A program made the position numbers and the translations under genes. This document shows, piece by piece, positions 33,685-42,484 of a DNA stretch of 64,000 nt; the first letter of the stretch is position 1, and every line of letters starts with the position of its first letter. This stretch comes from Caballeronia sp. INDeC2 (GTDB taxonomy: Bacteria > Pseudomonadota > Gammaproteobacteria > Burkholderiales > Burkholderiaceae), in assembly GCF_023631325.1 (NCBI RefSeq), contig NZ_JALQDG010000027.1, positions 310,001 through 374,000 of the forward strand, written 5' to 3'. The notes under the pieces are model-generated. The model was not told where the DNA came from, searched no databases, and worked only from the letters and a program-made list of their open reading frames with translations.

Positions 33685-34952
33685 ACGTCGAGCATGTCGA
33701 TATCGCGATCGTCGGCGCGGGGCCGGCGGGTCTGAGGGCGGCGCAGATCGCGGCGCGAGCGGGCGCGCGCGTCGCGCTCATCGACGACAATCCGCGCCCG
33801 GGCGGTCAGATCTGGCGGCAAGGTCCGACGCTCGCGCCCGCCGCGCAACTTCAGCAATGGCTCGATGAAACGCGCGCGCATCGGAACCTCGTCCTCATGA
33901 ACGGGACGAAGGTCGCCGCCGCGCAGGGCGACAAACGGCTCCTGCTCGAACGCGACGGCGCGCCGCTCGTGCTCGCGTATTCGAAGCTCATCCTCGCGAC
34001 CGGCGCGCGCGAGCGGCTGCTGCCCTTCGAAGGCTGGACCTTGCCCGGCGTGACGGGCGCAGGCGGTTTGCAGGCGCTCGTCAAGGGCGGAATGCCGGTG
34101 CGCGGCGAGCGCATCGTCGTCGCGGGCAGCGGGCCGCTTCTGCTCGCCGCCGCCGATACCGCGCGCCGCCACGGTGCGCATGTCGTCGCGGTGGTCGAAC
34201 AGGCGCCGCTCACGCGCGTCGCGCGCTTCGTCGCGGCGCTTGCGCTGACGCCGGGAAAGCTGGCTCAGGCCGTCAGGCTCGCGGTCGGGTGCTATCGGAC
34301 GGGCAGCGTCGTCGTGAGGGCGCATGGAAGTTCGCGCGTGGAAGCGGTCGCGATTCGCGCGCGCGGACGCGAAGAAACGCTCGCGGCGGATCGCGTCGCG
34401 TGCGGATACGGCCTCGTGCCGAACGTGACGCTGGCGCTCGCGCTCGGCTGCTCTATCGACGAACGCGACGGCGCGATTCACGTCGACGATTCGCAGCGCA
34501 CGTCGCAGGAACACGTTTTCGCGGCGGGCGAATGCACGGGCATCGGCGGGATGGAACTGGCGCGCGTCGAAGGCGCGCTCGCGGCGCACACGGCGCTCAG
34601 CATTCCCGCCGATGCGCGTCTCGTGCGCCAGCGCGATCGCTGGCGCGCATTCGGCCGGCGCGTGGCGCATGCGTTCGAGCTGGGCGCCGACGCGCGCGCG
34701 ATGCCGTCGCCGGACACCGTGCTATGCCGCTGCGAAGACGTTTCGATCGGCGAAGTCGCCGCGCACGCGAACTGGCGCGACGCGAAGCTACAGACGCGTT
34801 GCGGCATGGGGCCGTGTCAGGGGCGCATTTGCGGCGAGGCGGCGGCGATCTACTTCGGATGGCCGCGTACGGCGGCGCGTGAGCCATTCGTGCCGGTGCG
34901 CATCGACACGCTGATCGCCGCGCACGAGCGCACCGAAACGCCCGTTTCATAG
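33681..34952 (+). CDS. lhpE: D-hydroxyproline dehydrogenase, NAD/FAD-fold subunit (alpha)
   Basis: A 423-residue pyridine-nucleotide-disulfide-type flavoprotein. The FAD site is IAIVGAGPAGLRAAQIAARAG, and the second nucleotide site is IVVAGSGPLLLAAADTARRHG near residue 150. GECTGIGGMELARVEG ends the flavin fold. A C-terminal BFD-like [2Fe-2S] segment has Cys pairs in TVLCRCEDV and RCGMGPCQGRICG. This is the alpha-subunit architecture of the LhpBEF-type dehydrogenase. The ATG at 33681 overlaps the stop of the gamma-subunit gene. It is the last gene of the lhpABFE operon. Confidence 0.9.
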   Translation: MNVEHVDIAIVGAGPAGLRAAQIAARAGARVALIDDNPRPGGQIWRQGPTLAPAAQLQQWLDETRAHRNLVLMNGTKVAAAQGDKRLLLERDGAPLVLAYSKLILATGARERLLPFEGWTLPGVTGAGGLQALVKGGMPVRGERIVVAGSGPLLLAAADTARRHGAHVVAVVEQAPLTRVARFVAALALTPGKLAQAVRLAVGCYRTGSVVVRAHGSSRVEAVAIRARGREETLAADRVACGYGLVPNVTLALALGCSIDERDGAIHVDDSQRTSQEHVFAAGECTGIGGMELARVEGALAAHTALSIPADARLVRQRDRWRAFGRRVAHAFELGADARAMPSPDTVLCRCEDVSIGEVAAHANWRDAKLQTRCGMGPCQGRICGEAAAIYFGWPRTAAREPFVPVRIDTLIAAHERTETPVS

Positions 34953-35037
34953 TGGGGCCAGCGCGAATTTCGTCCGCGCGTGCGCGCTCCTATAATCGGA
35001 TGCCTGACCGAAACCCTCGCGACCAACCTCCTCACGC

Positions 35038-35865
35038 ATGACGAGCACGACAGGCCTCACGATGAACACCGCGCCGATCGCGCAACCGCCGGCGTCGACG
35101 CTTCCCGACATGCTCGCGCATTTCGCGCTGCTCGCGCCGGTGTTCGACGCGATGCCCGACATCGTGTTCTTCGTGAAAGATCGCGAGGCCCGCTACGCGA
35201 TGGTCAATCGCACGCTCGCGCGTCGCTGCGGCCACAAGGACGACAAATCGGCGCTCCTCGGCAAGACCGCGGAGGACGTGTTCCCGCGGCGCTTCGGGCG
35301 TGTCTACACGGCGCAGGATCAGGCGATCATCGCGCAGGGACATCAATTGATCGACCAGCTCGAATTGCATCTGTATCCGGGACGCGAGCCTGGCTGGTGC
35401 ATGACCTGCAAGCAGCCGCTGCTTGACACGCAAGGCAATATCGTCGGGCTGGCGGGGATATCGCGCGATTTACAGGCGGCCGAAGGCACGCATCCGGCCT
35501 ACAGCCGGCTTGCGGCGGTCGTGCAGCACATCCAGGAAAACTACGTGCAGCCGCTCAACATGCGGCAGCTCGCGCAGATGGCGAACATGTCGATCGCGCA
35601 GCTGGAGCGGTATTTTCACAAGGTCTTTCATCTGACGCCGCGTCAGGTGTTGCTGAAGACGCGGCTCGACGCGGCCACCGCGCTGCTCGTCTCGAACGGA
35701 AAAGTCACCGATGTCGCCGCGCTGTGCGGCTACACCGATCACAGCGCCTTCACGCGCCAGTTCAAGGCGACGGTCGGCATCACGCCGAGCGAATATCGGG
35801 CGCTGTTGCAGGCGGGTCCGTCGAGCGCGTCGCGCCCTGATTCAGCGCGGGAGGCAAACATCTGA
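35038..35865 (+). CDS. lhpR: AraC-family regulator with N-terminal PAS domain
   Basis: A 275-residue transcription factor. Residues about 20-145 form a PAS-like sensor (FDAMPDIVFFVKDREARYAMVNRTLARRCG, then PLLDTQGNIVGLAGISRDL). The C-terminus holds two AraC helix-turn-helices (MRQLAQMANMSIAQLERYFHKVF and VTDVAALCGYTDHSAFTRQFKATVG). It lies 85 bases after the dehydrogenase operon on the same strand. The AraC-type LhpR of Pseudomonas activates hydroxyproline genes, so this is the probable local activator; the name rests on context. Starts at 35038 or 35062 are both possible. Confidence 0.85.
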   Translation: MTSTTGLTMNTAPIAQPPASTLPDMLAHFALLAPVFDAMPDIVFFVKDREARYAMVNRTLARRCGHKDDKSALLGKTAEDVFPRRFGRVYTAQDQAIIAQGHQLIDQLELHLYPGREPGWCMTCKQPLLDTQGNIVGLAGISRDLQAAEGTHPAYSRLAAVVQHIQENYVQPLNMRQLAQMANMSIAQLERYFHKVFHLTPRQVLLKTRLDAATALLVSNGKVTDVAALCGYTDHSAFTRQFKATVGITPSEYRALLQAGPSSASRPDSAREANI

Positions 35866-36212
35866 AGAGAAATAGGGACGGCTCGTTCCCGGAATTACAC
35901 GGTCGTGCGTTCGAATTGCGGTTGCGTGCGACGCGCATCGGCCGACATGCCCGTCCCGCGCGGCTTTCGCGCCGGGCAATGCAACCGGTCCGCTTTTTGC
36001 TCGTTAGGGCACGCGGCGACCGGGCAAATCTTCGCGTCGGGACCGCGCAAAACCGCGAGGCGTTCCGCACCGGCGCACACGCGACACAAATAACGGTGCG
36101 TTCGGAATTCCCGCCGCGTTTTCGTGTCAATCAATGCGCGCAATGGCGCGCGCGGCGGCGAAGTGGAGACCGTCGCGAGAATTCCGTTTTTTGGGCAGTA
36201 GAAAAGAACATC
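35866..36212. other. Intergenic region, nothing supported
   Basis: About 350 bases between the AraC regulator and a receiver gene. A Cys-containing plus-strand frame at 35905-36093 lacks a ribosome site and looks random. No strong hairpin, promoter or repeat was recognised. It presumably holds the end of the regulator transcript and the promoter for the receiver. Confidence 0.35.
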
Positions 36213-36623
36213 ATGAACGAAGTGGCAAGACTGGGGCATATGCGGATCGTCCTCATCGAGGACGATCCCGAGAGCAGGGCATCGCTGCAGATGTTGCTGG
36301 AAGAAGAAGGTGCCGACGTAACCGCGGTAGCCGACGCCGAAGACGGCGCGCAAGCCGCGATCGAGCATCTTCCCGATGCGGTGATCTGCGATCTCGATCT
36401 ACCCGAAATGGACGGTTTCTATCTCGTCCAACGTTTGCGGGATCACGAAATACGCGGCAACCTGCCGCCGTCCGTGGCGATCGCGCTGACGGGACACGGC
36501 GGCGAAGAATACCGATTACGCAGCATCGGCGAAGGTTTCCAGCATTTCATGACGAAACCCGTGCATCCGGACGAACTGGTCGCGCTGATACAGGACGCCG
36601 TCGGAGCGCGCGTAGTGATGTGA
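36213..36623 (+). CDS. Stand-alone receiver protein (CheY-like)
   Basis: A 136-residue single-domain response regulator. All switch residues are present: the acidic pair in RIVLIEDDPES, phosphoacceptor Asp in VICDLDLPEMDG (near residue 58), Thr in AIALTGHGG and Lys in HFMTKPVHPDEL. There is no output domain, so it should act by protein contact, in a phosphorelay or as a phosphate sink. An ATG at 36240 just before MRIVLIEDD is an alternative start with CTGGGG upstream. No histidine kinase adjoins; the nearest is the hybrid kinase at 39378. Confidence 0.9.
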   Translation: MNEVARLGHMRIVLIEDDPESRASLQMLLEEEGADVTAVADAEDGAQAAIEHLPDAVICDLDLPEMDGFYLVQRLRDHEIRGNLPPSVAIALTGHGGEEYRLRSIGEGFQHFMTKPVHPDELVALIQDAVGARVVM

Positions 36624-36638
36624 AGACGTGAGGCGTTC

Positions 36639-36667
36639 GGGCCGCCGCTCACGGGCGGCCCCGTTTT
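36639..36667 (+). terminator. Intrinsic terminator after the receiver gene
   Basis: GGGCCGCC (36639-36646) pairs with GGCGGCCC (36654-36661) around a seven-base loop, then CGTTTT. It starts 16 bases after the receiver stop and reaches the stop of the convergent small membrane-protein gene. Confidence 0.82.
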
Positions 36668-36838
36668 CTACGACCGGTCGCGGTTACGCGCCCGTGTCGC
36701 GCCCGTGATGATGGCGATGCCCAGCATGATGACGGCGACGATCATGATCGTGTGCTGCGAGACGTGCATCGCGACGAGCGCCCACGATACCCCTCCGATC
36801 AGAATCAGCCAGCCTATCAGGTAAATGATCAACGTCAT
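36668..36838 (-). CDS. Two-helix small membrane protein
   Basis: A 56-residue protein, MTLIIYLIGWLILIGGVSW at the start. It forms two hydrophobic helices (about residues 2-23 and 30-46) joined by a short HVSQHT loop, and has a basic tail RARNRDRS that should face the cytoplasm. A near-perfect ribosome site, AAGGAGA, is well spaced before the ATG at 36838. It resembles the many small uncharacterised two-helix membrane proteins of proteobacteria; no family name can be given. It converges on the receiver gene and shares its terminator region. Confidence 0.75.
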   Translation of the reverse strand: MTLIIYLIGWLILIGGVSWALVAMHVSQHTIMIVAVIMLGIAIITGATRARNRDRS

Positions 36839-36986
36839 CGACTTCTCCTTTTTCGTTGTGTGCTAGAAATCGTTGCGCGGCCTTCATGAAAGGGCCTTAT
36901 CCTTTCGACGCCCGGCCGCGCATAAGTTCACCGGATGCAAGGGGCGTACCGCGCGCGGCATCGTCGACTATTAACAAGAGCCAAAC

Positions 36987-37658
36987 ATGCTGACCGTGCA
37001 TCACCTCAACAATTCCCGCTCGCAGCGCGTGCTGTGGATGCTGGAAGAACTCGGCGTCGAATACGAGCTGAAGCGCTATCAGCGCGATCCAGGCACCATG
37101 CTCGCCCCGCCCGAACTGCGCGCGGTGCATCCGCTCGGCAAGTCGCCGGTCGTGACCGATAACGGCCTGACGCTCGCCGAATCGGGCGCCGTCATCGAAT
37201 ATCTCGTCGAACGTTATGGCGAAGGCCGTTTCTCACCGCCGCCGGGAACGTCGCCGGAACGCGTGCGCTACAACTACTGGATGCACTACGCGGAAGGCTC
37301 GGCGATGCCGCCGCTCCTGCTCAAGCTCGTCGCACGGCGGCTGGAAAGCGCGAAAATGCCGTTCTTCGCGAAGCCGATCGCGCGGCGCATCGCGCAGACG
37401 ATGCAAAGCAGTTTCATCGATCCGCAACTGCGCCTGCACTTCGGCTATATCGAGGCCGAACTCGCGAAGTCGCCGTGGTTCGCGGGCGAGACGTTCAGCG
37501 CCGCCGACGTGCAGATGAGCTTCCCGCTCGAAGCCGGCAGCGCACGCGCCGGCGCGAAGTCGATGCCGCATATCCGCGCGTTTCTCGAACGCATCCACGC
37601 GCGGCCGGCCTACCAGCGCGCGCTGGAACGCGGCGGCCGATACGACTACGCCAGTTAG
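36987..37658 (+). CDS. Glutathione S-transferase
   Basis: A 223-residue cytosolic GST. The N-terminal thioredoxin-fold domain starts MLTVHHLNNSRSQRVLWML, has the cis-Pro segment LGKSPVV, and carries the glutathione-contact pair Glu-Ser in TLAESGAVIEYLVERYG near residue 66. The C-terminal helical domain contains SPWFAGETFSAADVQMSFPLE, the typical N-capping box. It probably conjugates or reduces electrophiles; substrate unknown. A single gene with its own upstream gap. Confidence 0.93.
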   Translation: MLTVHHLNNSRSQRVLWMLEELGVEYELKRYQRDPGTMLAPPELRAVHPLGKSPVVTDNGLTLAESGAVIEYLVERYGEGRFSPPPGTSPERVRYNYWMHYAEGSAMPPLLLKLVARRLESAKMPFFAKPIARRIAQTMQSSFIDPQLRLHFGYIEAELAKSPWFAGETFSAADVQMSFPLEAGSARAGAKSMPHIRAFLERIHARPAYQRALERGGRYDYAS

Positions 37659-37736
37659 CCATTCGGCCTATTGCCGGCACGGCGGACGCGTTGCGTACAA
37701 TGAGTCGCACGCAACCACTCAGCCCAAAGGCGACGC

Positions 37737-39374
37737 ATGGCCCGAATCGTTCCCGACGACTGGAAGAATCTCGAAGCGACCGGCGCGGCCGCGCGCGAGC
37801 TCGAAACGCTCGCGCTGCTCGAAAAGCTGCCCGACGACTACACGGTGTATCACGGCGTGCACTGGACGCGCGTCAACGAAGGCTTTTCGGTGTTCGGCGA
37901 GGCGGATTTCGTCGTCGTCGCGCCGTCGGGACGCGTGCTGATGATCAAGCAGAAAGCGGGTTTTCTGCGCGAAACCGGCCAGGGTCTCGTAAAGGTCTAT
38001 CTGCAGAAGGAACGCAACGTCGCCATTCAGCTCGCGCGCACGCTGGAGAATCTGCACCGCCGGTTCACCGCAGCGTTCGGCGCGGGCACGTACCGGATCG
38101 AGGAACTGCTGTATTGCCCGGACTACACGGTGAAAAACGCGGCGATCGCGGGCGTCGCGCCCGCGCGCATCGTCGATGCGAGCCGCAAGGCGCAACTCGC
38201 GCGCGTCGTGCTGGACATTCTGCCGCCCGACGAGCCTCGCTTCGAATCGGCGGCGCGCATCCATCATTTTCTCGCCGATGAACTCTCGCTCACGCCCGAC
38301 ACCAACGCGCTCGTCGGCGCGGCGAACACGCTCGTCACGCGGCTGTCGGGCGGCCTCGCGACGTGGGCGCGCCGGCTCGAATTCGAACCGTTTCGCCTGC
38401 GCGTGATCGCGACCGCCGGCGCGGGCAAGACGCAGCTCGCCGTGCGCGTGATGCGCGACGCGCTCGCGCAAGGCAAGAGCGTGCTCTACGTGTGCTTCAA
38501 CCGGCCGCTCGCCGACCACATCCGCGCCATCGCGCCTAAAGAGGCGAAGATCGCGAACTATCATCAGTTGAGCGCGGCCGTCGCGCGAGATGCGGGAAGC
38601 CCGCCCGATTTCAGTCAGCCGAACGTTTTCGTGACGCTCGAAGAGCGCTTCGCCGCCGTGCCCGTGCCGGAACAGTGGAAAACTGACGTGCTGATCGTCG
38701 ATGAAGGTCAGGACTTTCAGGCGGCGTGGGTCGAAGCGCTCGAACGCCTGCTCAATCCGGACGGCGCGTGGTGGTGGCTCGAAGATCCGATGCAAAACCT
38801 CTATCTGCGCGAGCCCGTGCCGCTGCCGGGCTGGACCATCCTGCGCGAGAGCACGAACTACCGCAGCCCGCGCGATCTGCTCGGCTTCATCCGCAAGATC
38901 GTCGGGCCGGATGTGCGGCTCGACGCGGGCAGTCCTTTCGACGGCTCGGACGTGAGCGTGTCGACCTACGAGGACGGGCATCCCGACGAAATCATCGAGG
39001 CGACCAAGCGTGCGATCACGCATGCGCTGTCGCTCGGCTTTCGCAAGCAGGATATCGCGGTGCTGTCGTTTCGGGGGCGCGAGGGCTCGGCGCTCACCGC
39101 CGTCGATCAACTCGGTCCGCACCGGCTGCGCGCGTTCACCGGCACGTATGACTTGTTCGGCAACCCGGAGTATCGCGAGGGTGACGTGCTGCTCGAATCG
39201 ATCTATCGCTTCAAGGGGCAATCCGCGCCGTGCGTGATTCTCACGGAAGTCGATTTCGAAGCACTCGACGAGCAGGCCGCGCGCAAGGTCTTCGTCGGCG
39301 CGACACGGGCCACGATGAAGCTGATCGTGGTCGCCTCCGAACGCGCCGCCCGGGCCATCGACGCGCTGCAGTAG
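37737..39374 (+). CDS. Superfamily-1 helicase/ATPase with NERD-like N-terminus
   Basis: A 545-residue protein. The N-terminal ~200 residues resemble a NERD nuclease-related domain (GEADFVVVAPSGRVLM), but the usual E-x-K motif reads K71-Q-K73, so nuclease activity is doubtful. The rest is a UvrD/Rep-like motor. Walker A is ATAGAGKTQLA (Gly230-Lys231-Thr232), Walker B is VLIVDEGQDF, and motif III is EDPMQNLYL. Motif IV is ESTNYRSPRDL, motif V is IYRFKGQSAP and motif VI is FVGATRATMKLIVV. A role in DNA repair, nucleic-acid remodelling or defence is possible; none is shown. The next gene follows after three bases, so they are probably co-transcribed. Confidence 0.85.
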   Translation: MARIVPDDWKNLEATGAAARELETLALLEKLPDDYTVYHGVHWTRVNEGFSVFGEADFVVVAPSGRVLMIKQKAGFLRETGQGLVKVYLQKERNVAIQLARTLENLHRRFTAAFGAGTYRIEELLYCPDYTVKNAAIAGVAPARIVDASRKAQLARVVLDILPPDEPRFESAARIHHFLADELSLTPDTNALVGAANTLVTRLSGGLATWARRLEFEPFRLRVIATAGAGKTQLAVRVMRDALAQGKSVLYVCFNRPLADHIRAIAPKEAKIANYHQLSAAVARDAGSPPDFSQPNVFVTLEERFAAVPVPEQWKTDVLIVDEGQDFQAAWVEALERLLNPDGAWWWLEDPMQNLYLREPVPLPGWTILRESTNYRSPRDLLGFIRKIVGPDVRLDAGSPFDGSDVSVSTYEDGHPDEIIEATKRAITHALSLGFRKQDIAVLSFRGREGSALTAVDQLGPHRLRAFTGTYDLFGNPEYREGDVLLESIYRFKGQSAPCVILTEVDFEALDEQAARKVFVGATRATMKLIVVASERAARAIDALQ

Positions 39375-39377
39375 CGG

Positions 39378-41216
39378 ATGGCCGTCGCCCGCACCGAACC
39401 CTCCATGCGCGCGCCCGCCGCGCGCCCGTGGTTCCGCCGGCTCTGGTATGCGGCGCTGATCGCGCTCGCGGTCGCGCCGCCGATCGGCGCGGTCGGCTAC
39501 ATGCTGTATTCGGGGCTGCTTGCGCGCGAGACGCACAGGCTCGTCGTGCCGTACGACGTGTACTGGGACGCCGCGCAGTTCCAGATCGCCTATGAGCGCT
39601 TCGAGAATCACGTCTTGCTGTACCGCAATGGCATCGACGAGGATGCGGATGAGGTGCGCGCGAGCTATCGGCTGCTGCGCGCGCGGCTCAAGCAGGTGTC
39701 GGAATCGACGGGATTGTCGGATGGACACGAAGCGCTGCTCAACCGGCAGCGCGAAATTCTGCGGCAATTGCAGACCGCGCTCGATTCCGTGCAGTTGGAC
39801 GTCGAAGGGTTGCAGGCCGAGCATCAGCACACCTTGCGCGTGATCGGCGTGCTGCGTCAGAACGCGCCCGCCGTCGCGGAACTCGCGAGCGGACGGCGGC
39901 TCATGGACGTGGCCGAGCGCGAGGCCATCGTGCGCGACTTCGAGGCGAAGCGCCGCTATCTGATCTACGGCGGCATCCTGCTCGGCCTGCTGTCGGCGGC
40001 GGCGACGGTGTTGTTGCTGTTGAACGGCTATCGGCGCACGCGTCTCATCGAGCAGCAGCGCGCGGCGCTCGCGGCCGAGCATCAGGCGACGCGCGCGGCG
40101 CGCGAGGCCGGCGTCGCGAAGGACACATTCCTCGGCATGATCAGCCACGAATTGCGCACGCCGCTGCACGCGATCGTGTCATCGGTCGAATTGCTGGGGC
40201 TCAACGCGCGCGGCGACGCCGATCGCAAGATCATGCAACGCCTGGAAACCGGCGCGCGCCATCTCGAAGCGCAGATGCGCGATCTGACCGACTACGCGCG
40301 TCTGGGCGCGGGCAAGCTCGAACTGCGGATGAGCGTGTTCGATCCGGTTGAACTGCTCGAATCGATCGTCGATGCCAACGCGCCCGCTGCGACCGCGAAA
40401 GGGCTCGAATTGCGCGGCGAATACGCCGGCAAGCACGAGCCGATCGAATCAGATCCGCATCGCGTGCGGCAGATCGTGACGAATCTCGTGACCAACGCGA
40501 TCAAGTACACCGAGGCCGGTTCCATCGACGTGCATTTCGTGCGCACCGACGAGCGCCTCGACATTTCGGTAATCGACACCGGGCCGGGCATATCCCGCGA
40601 GCAGTTGCCGCTCATTTTTCAGGAGTTCACGCAGCTCGATTCGTCCAGCACGCGGCGTTTCGACGGCGCGGGAATGGGCCTCGCCGTCGTGCGCGGGCTC
40701 GTCGATCTGCTCGGCGGCAGGATCGAGGTATCGAGCGAAGTGGGACAGGGCGCCGCGTTTCGCGTGAGTCTGCCGGCGGTATCCGCGGATCGGCTGCCCG
40801 CTGGCGAGCCGGAAGCCGATGCGCCCGAGTTTCGCAAGTCGCGCGTGCTGGTGATCGACGACCACGAGTCGATCCGCGATTCGCTGATCGAGATGCTCAC
40901 GCACCTGGGTTATTACGCCGTCGCCTTGCCCGATGTCGACAGCGCGCTCGCGTGGCTGCGCGCCAACGACGCCGACGTGATCCTCGCGGACCTGCACATG
41001 CCCGGCAAGGACGGCTACTCGTTCGCCAACGAATATCGCGGACGCAGTGCGCCGGGGGCGAGCGTGCCGATCATCGCGGTGAGCGCGTACGCGCCGGAGC
41101 TCGTGGACCCGAGCGCTGTGGTGCTGTTCTTCGACTATCTGCTGAAGCCCGTACGCTACGAGGTGCTGAAGGGCGCTGTGCACCGCGCGGTCACCGCGCG
41201 CAGGCGCGTTGCCTGA
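39378..41216 (+). CDS. Hybrid sensor histidine kinase with C-terminal receiver
   Basis: A 612-residue membrane kinase. TM1 is at about residues 20-45 (LWYAALIALAVAPPIGAVGYML). A mostly helical periplasmic domain follows, and TM2 is at about 195-215. The phosphoacceptor H box is FLGMISHELRTPLHAIV near residue 255, and the HATPase domain contains VTNAIKYTEAG, DTGPGIS and GAGMGLAVVRGL. The C-terminal receiver has VLVIDDHES, DVILADLHMPGKDG and Lys in FDYLLKPVRYE. It lies three bases after the helicase gene and converges with the BetR-receiver gene nine bases away, a likely signalling partner. Confidence 0.93.
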   Translation: MAVARTEPSMRAPAARPWFRRLWYAALIALAVAPPIGAVGYMLYSGLLARETHRLVVPYDVYWDAAQFQIAYERFENHVLLYRNGIDEDADEVRASYRLLRARLKQVSESTGLSDGHEALLNRQREILRQLQTALDSVQLDVEGLQAEHQHTLRVIGVLRQNAPAVAELASGRRLMDVAEREAIVRDFEAKRRYLIYGGILLGLLSAAATVLLLLNGYRRTRLIEQQRAALAAEHQATRAAREAGVAKDTFLGMISHELRTPLHAIVSSVELLGLNARGDADRKIMQRLETGARHLEAQMRDLTDYARLGAGKLELRMSVFDPVELLESIVDANAPAATAKGLELRGEYAGKHEPIESDPHRVRQIVTNLVTNAIKYTEAGSIDVHFVRTDERLDISVIDTGPGISREQLPLIFQEFTQLDSSSTRRFDGAGMGLAVVRGLVDLLGGRIEVSSEVGQGAAFRVSLPAVSADRLPAGEPEADAPEFRKSRVLVIDDHESIRDSLIEMLTHLGYYAVALPDVDSALAWLRANDADVILADLHMPGKDGYSFANEYRGRSAPGASVPIIAVSAYAPELVDPSAVVLFFDYLLKPVRYEVLKGAVHRAVTARRRVA

Positions 41217-41225
41217 CCGTCTTCG

Positions 41226-42080
41226 CTAACTGCGCATCAGCCGCTTGGAGAGATCCGCGACGAGAATACCGAGCCGCGCGGGCTTCTCGAAACACGTGAC
41301 GTTGTAGTCGCGGATGACCTGGCTGATCTCAGATTCGCTCGCCTTGCCCGTGGTGAGCTCGCCCGTGAGCACGAAGACCGGCGCGTCCGGATTGTCCGAC
41401 GCGCGCACCGCGCGGATCGCATCCGCCGACGTGTGGATGCCGAACAGCCAGTCCATCACGACGGCGTCGAACACCTGCGTTTGCAGCGCTTCGAGGAACG
41501 CGTCGAGGCCGTAGAAAGCCATCGCCGTGAAGCCGGTGGCTTCGAGATAGTCGTGCAGGTTGTCGGCGGAAGCGTGGTCGTCGTCCACTACGGCGATGAT
41601 CGGCTTGTCGGTGTCGGGCCGGCGCGGCTGGATCTCGATCTTGTGGACGTCGGAGGCTTCCTGCAGCAGCACGCCCTCATGCTTCGTGACGATCCAGCGA
41701 TTGTTGAGCTTCTGTGCGATGAAATCCGGCCGGCTACCTGCTTCCAGCGCGTTGCCGATCCACGCCATGCAGGCAATCTCCACCGAACCGAGCTTCAGCA
41801 CGGCGTCGTGCGCGGTGCCTTCGGTTTCGTCGGGGCGCGTGTTGATCGAATCGAAAAGCTTGAGCGCGGGCTCGTCGAAGGCATCGGCGACGCGGCGAAT
41901 CTGCGCGAGCGTCCACGGGCTGTTGCCGCGCAGCTTGCGATGACCCTGCGAAAAGCTCAGGTCGAGAATGCGGCACAACTCGGCGGTTTGCTGCCGCTTG
42001 CCGATGCCATGACGGCCCATCAGCTCGCGCACGCGCTCCGCGACGGCGAGGGATTCCGAAGAAGACGTTTCAGTGACCAT
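41226..42080 (-). CDS. BetR-domain protein with C-terminal receiver
   Basis: A 284-residue regulator. Residues about 13-75 form the BetR helix-turn-helix found in beta-proteobacteria (VRELMGRHGIGKRQQTAELCRILDLSFSQGHRKLRG). A middle linker follows, then a complete receiver: acidic residues in IIAVVDDDHAS, phosphoacceptor Asp in AVVMDWLFG, Thr in VFVLTGELT and Lys in CFEKPAR. DNA-binding first and receiver last is the reverse of ordinary response regulators. Convergent with the hybrid kinase, which suggests a two-component pair; target genes unknown. Confidence 0.88.
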   Translation of the reverse strand: MVTETSSSESLAVAERVRELMGRHGIGKRQQTAELCRILDLSFSQGHRKLRGNSPWTLAQIRRVADAFDEPALKLFDSINTRPDETEGTAHDAVLKLGSVEIACMAWIGNALEAGSRPDFIAQKLNNRWIVTKHEGVLLQEASDVHKIEIQPRRPDTDKPIIAVVDDDHASADNLHDYLEATGFTAMAFYGLDAFLEALQTQVFDAVVMDWLFGIHTSADAIRAVRASDNPDAPVFVLTGELTTGKASESEISQVIRDYNVTCFEKPARLGILVADLSKRLMRS

Positions 42081-42223
42081 ACAGCCAGTCGGATGCGTGA
42101 AAGTGGGGCTGCGCGGGGCGTGGTGACGCGGGCGGGCAGGCTATGCGCAGCCATTCCAATATTGTAAATGGCGCGAGTCTTTGTACTCAAAATGCCCCGG
42201 CGGGACGTGGCCCTTTCACGCGT

Positions 42224-42484
42224 TCAAGCCAGTGCCGATGTGGGTTCGAAGGCCGGCTTCGGCGTGGCGGGAATCTCGTCGAGCAGCGTCGACAGCTCGT
42301 CGCGGCCGCTGAATTCGCGCAATGTCGCGAGCAAGGTGCGCCAGGGCGCGGGCCAGCGCGTTTCGCGCACGCAGCGGCCGTTGGCGTCAGTGATGCGCAG
42401 GAGCGTGGTGTGGGGGAAGTAAGTGAGGGTGACGGGCTTGCCGTCGAGTACGCAGGTGGCAGTGCAGGCTTTCGGAGTGAACAT
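42224..42484 (-). CDS. Small protein of unknown function
   Basis: An 86-residue frame, MFTPKACTATCVLDGKPVTL at the start. It has a beta-rich first half (VTLTYFPHTTLLRITDANGRCVRE) and a helical second half (WRTLLATLREFSGRDELSTLL). Three cysteines occur in the first 40 residues. No clear ribosome site precedes the ATG, which follows an A-rich run, and two overlapping frames compete, so the call is moderate. Composition looks protein-like. No family recognised and no operon partner. Confidence 0.58.
   Translation of the reverse strand: MFTPKACTATCVLDGKPVTLTYFPHTTLLRITDANGRCVRETRWPAPWRTLLATLREFSGRDELSTLLDEIPATPKPAFEPTSALA

Noticed and set aside
35905..36093. Cysteine-containing 62-codon frame in the gap after the AraC regulator
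   Set aside because: No ribosome site, odd composition and overlapping frames in other phases; probably chance.
37719..40169. Minus-strand open frame of 816 codons opposite the helicase and hybrid kinase
   Set aside because: Antisense to genes with complete catalytic motifs; composition is typical of a shadow frame.
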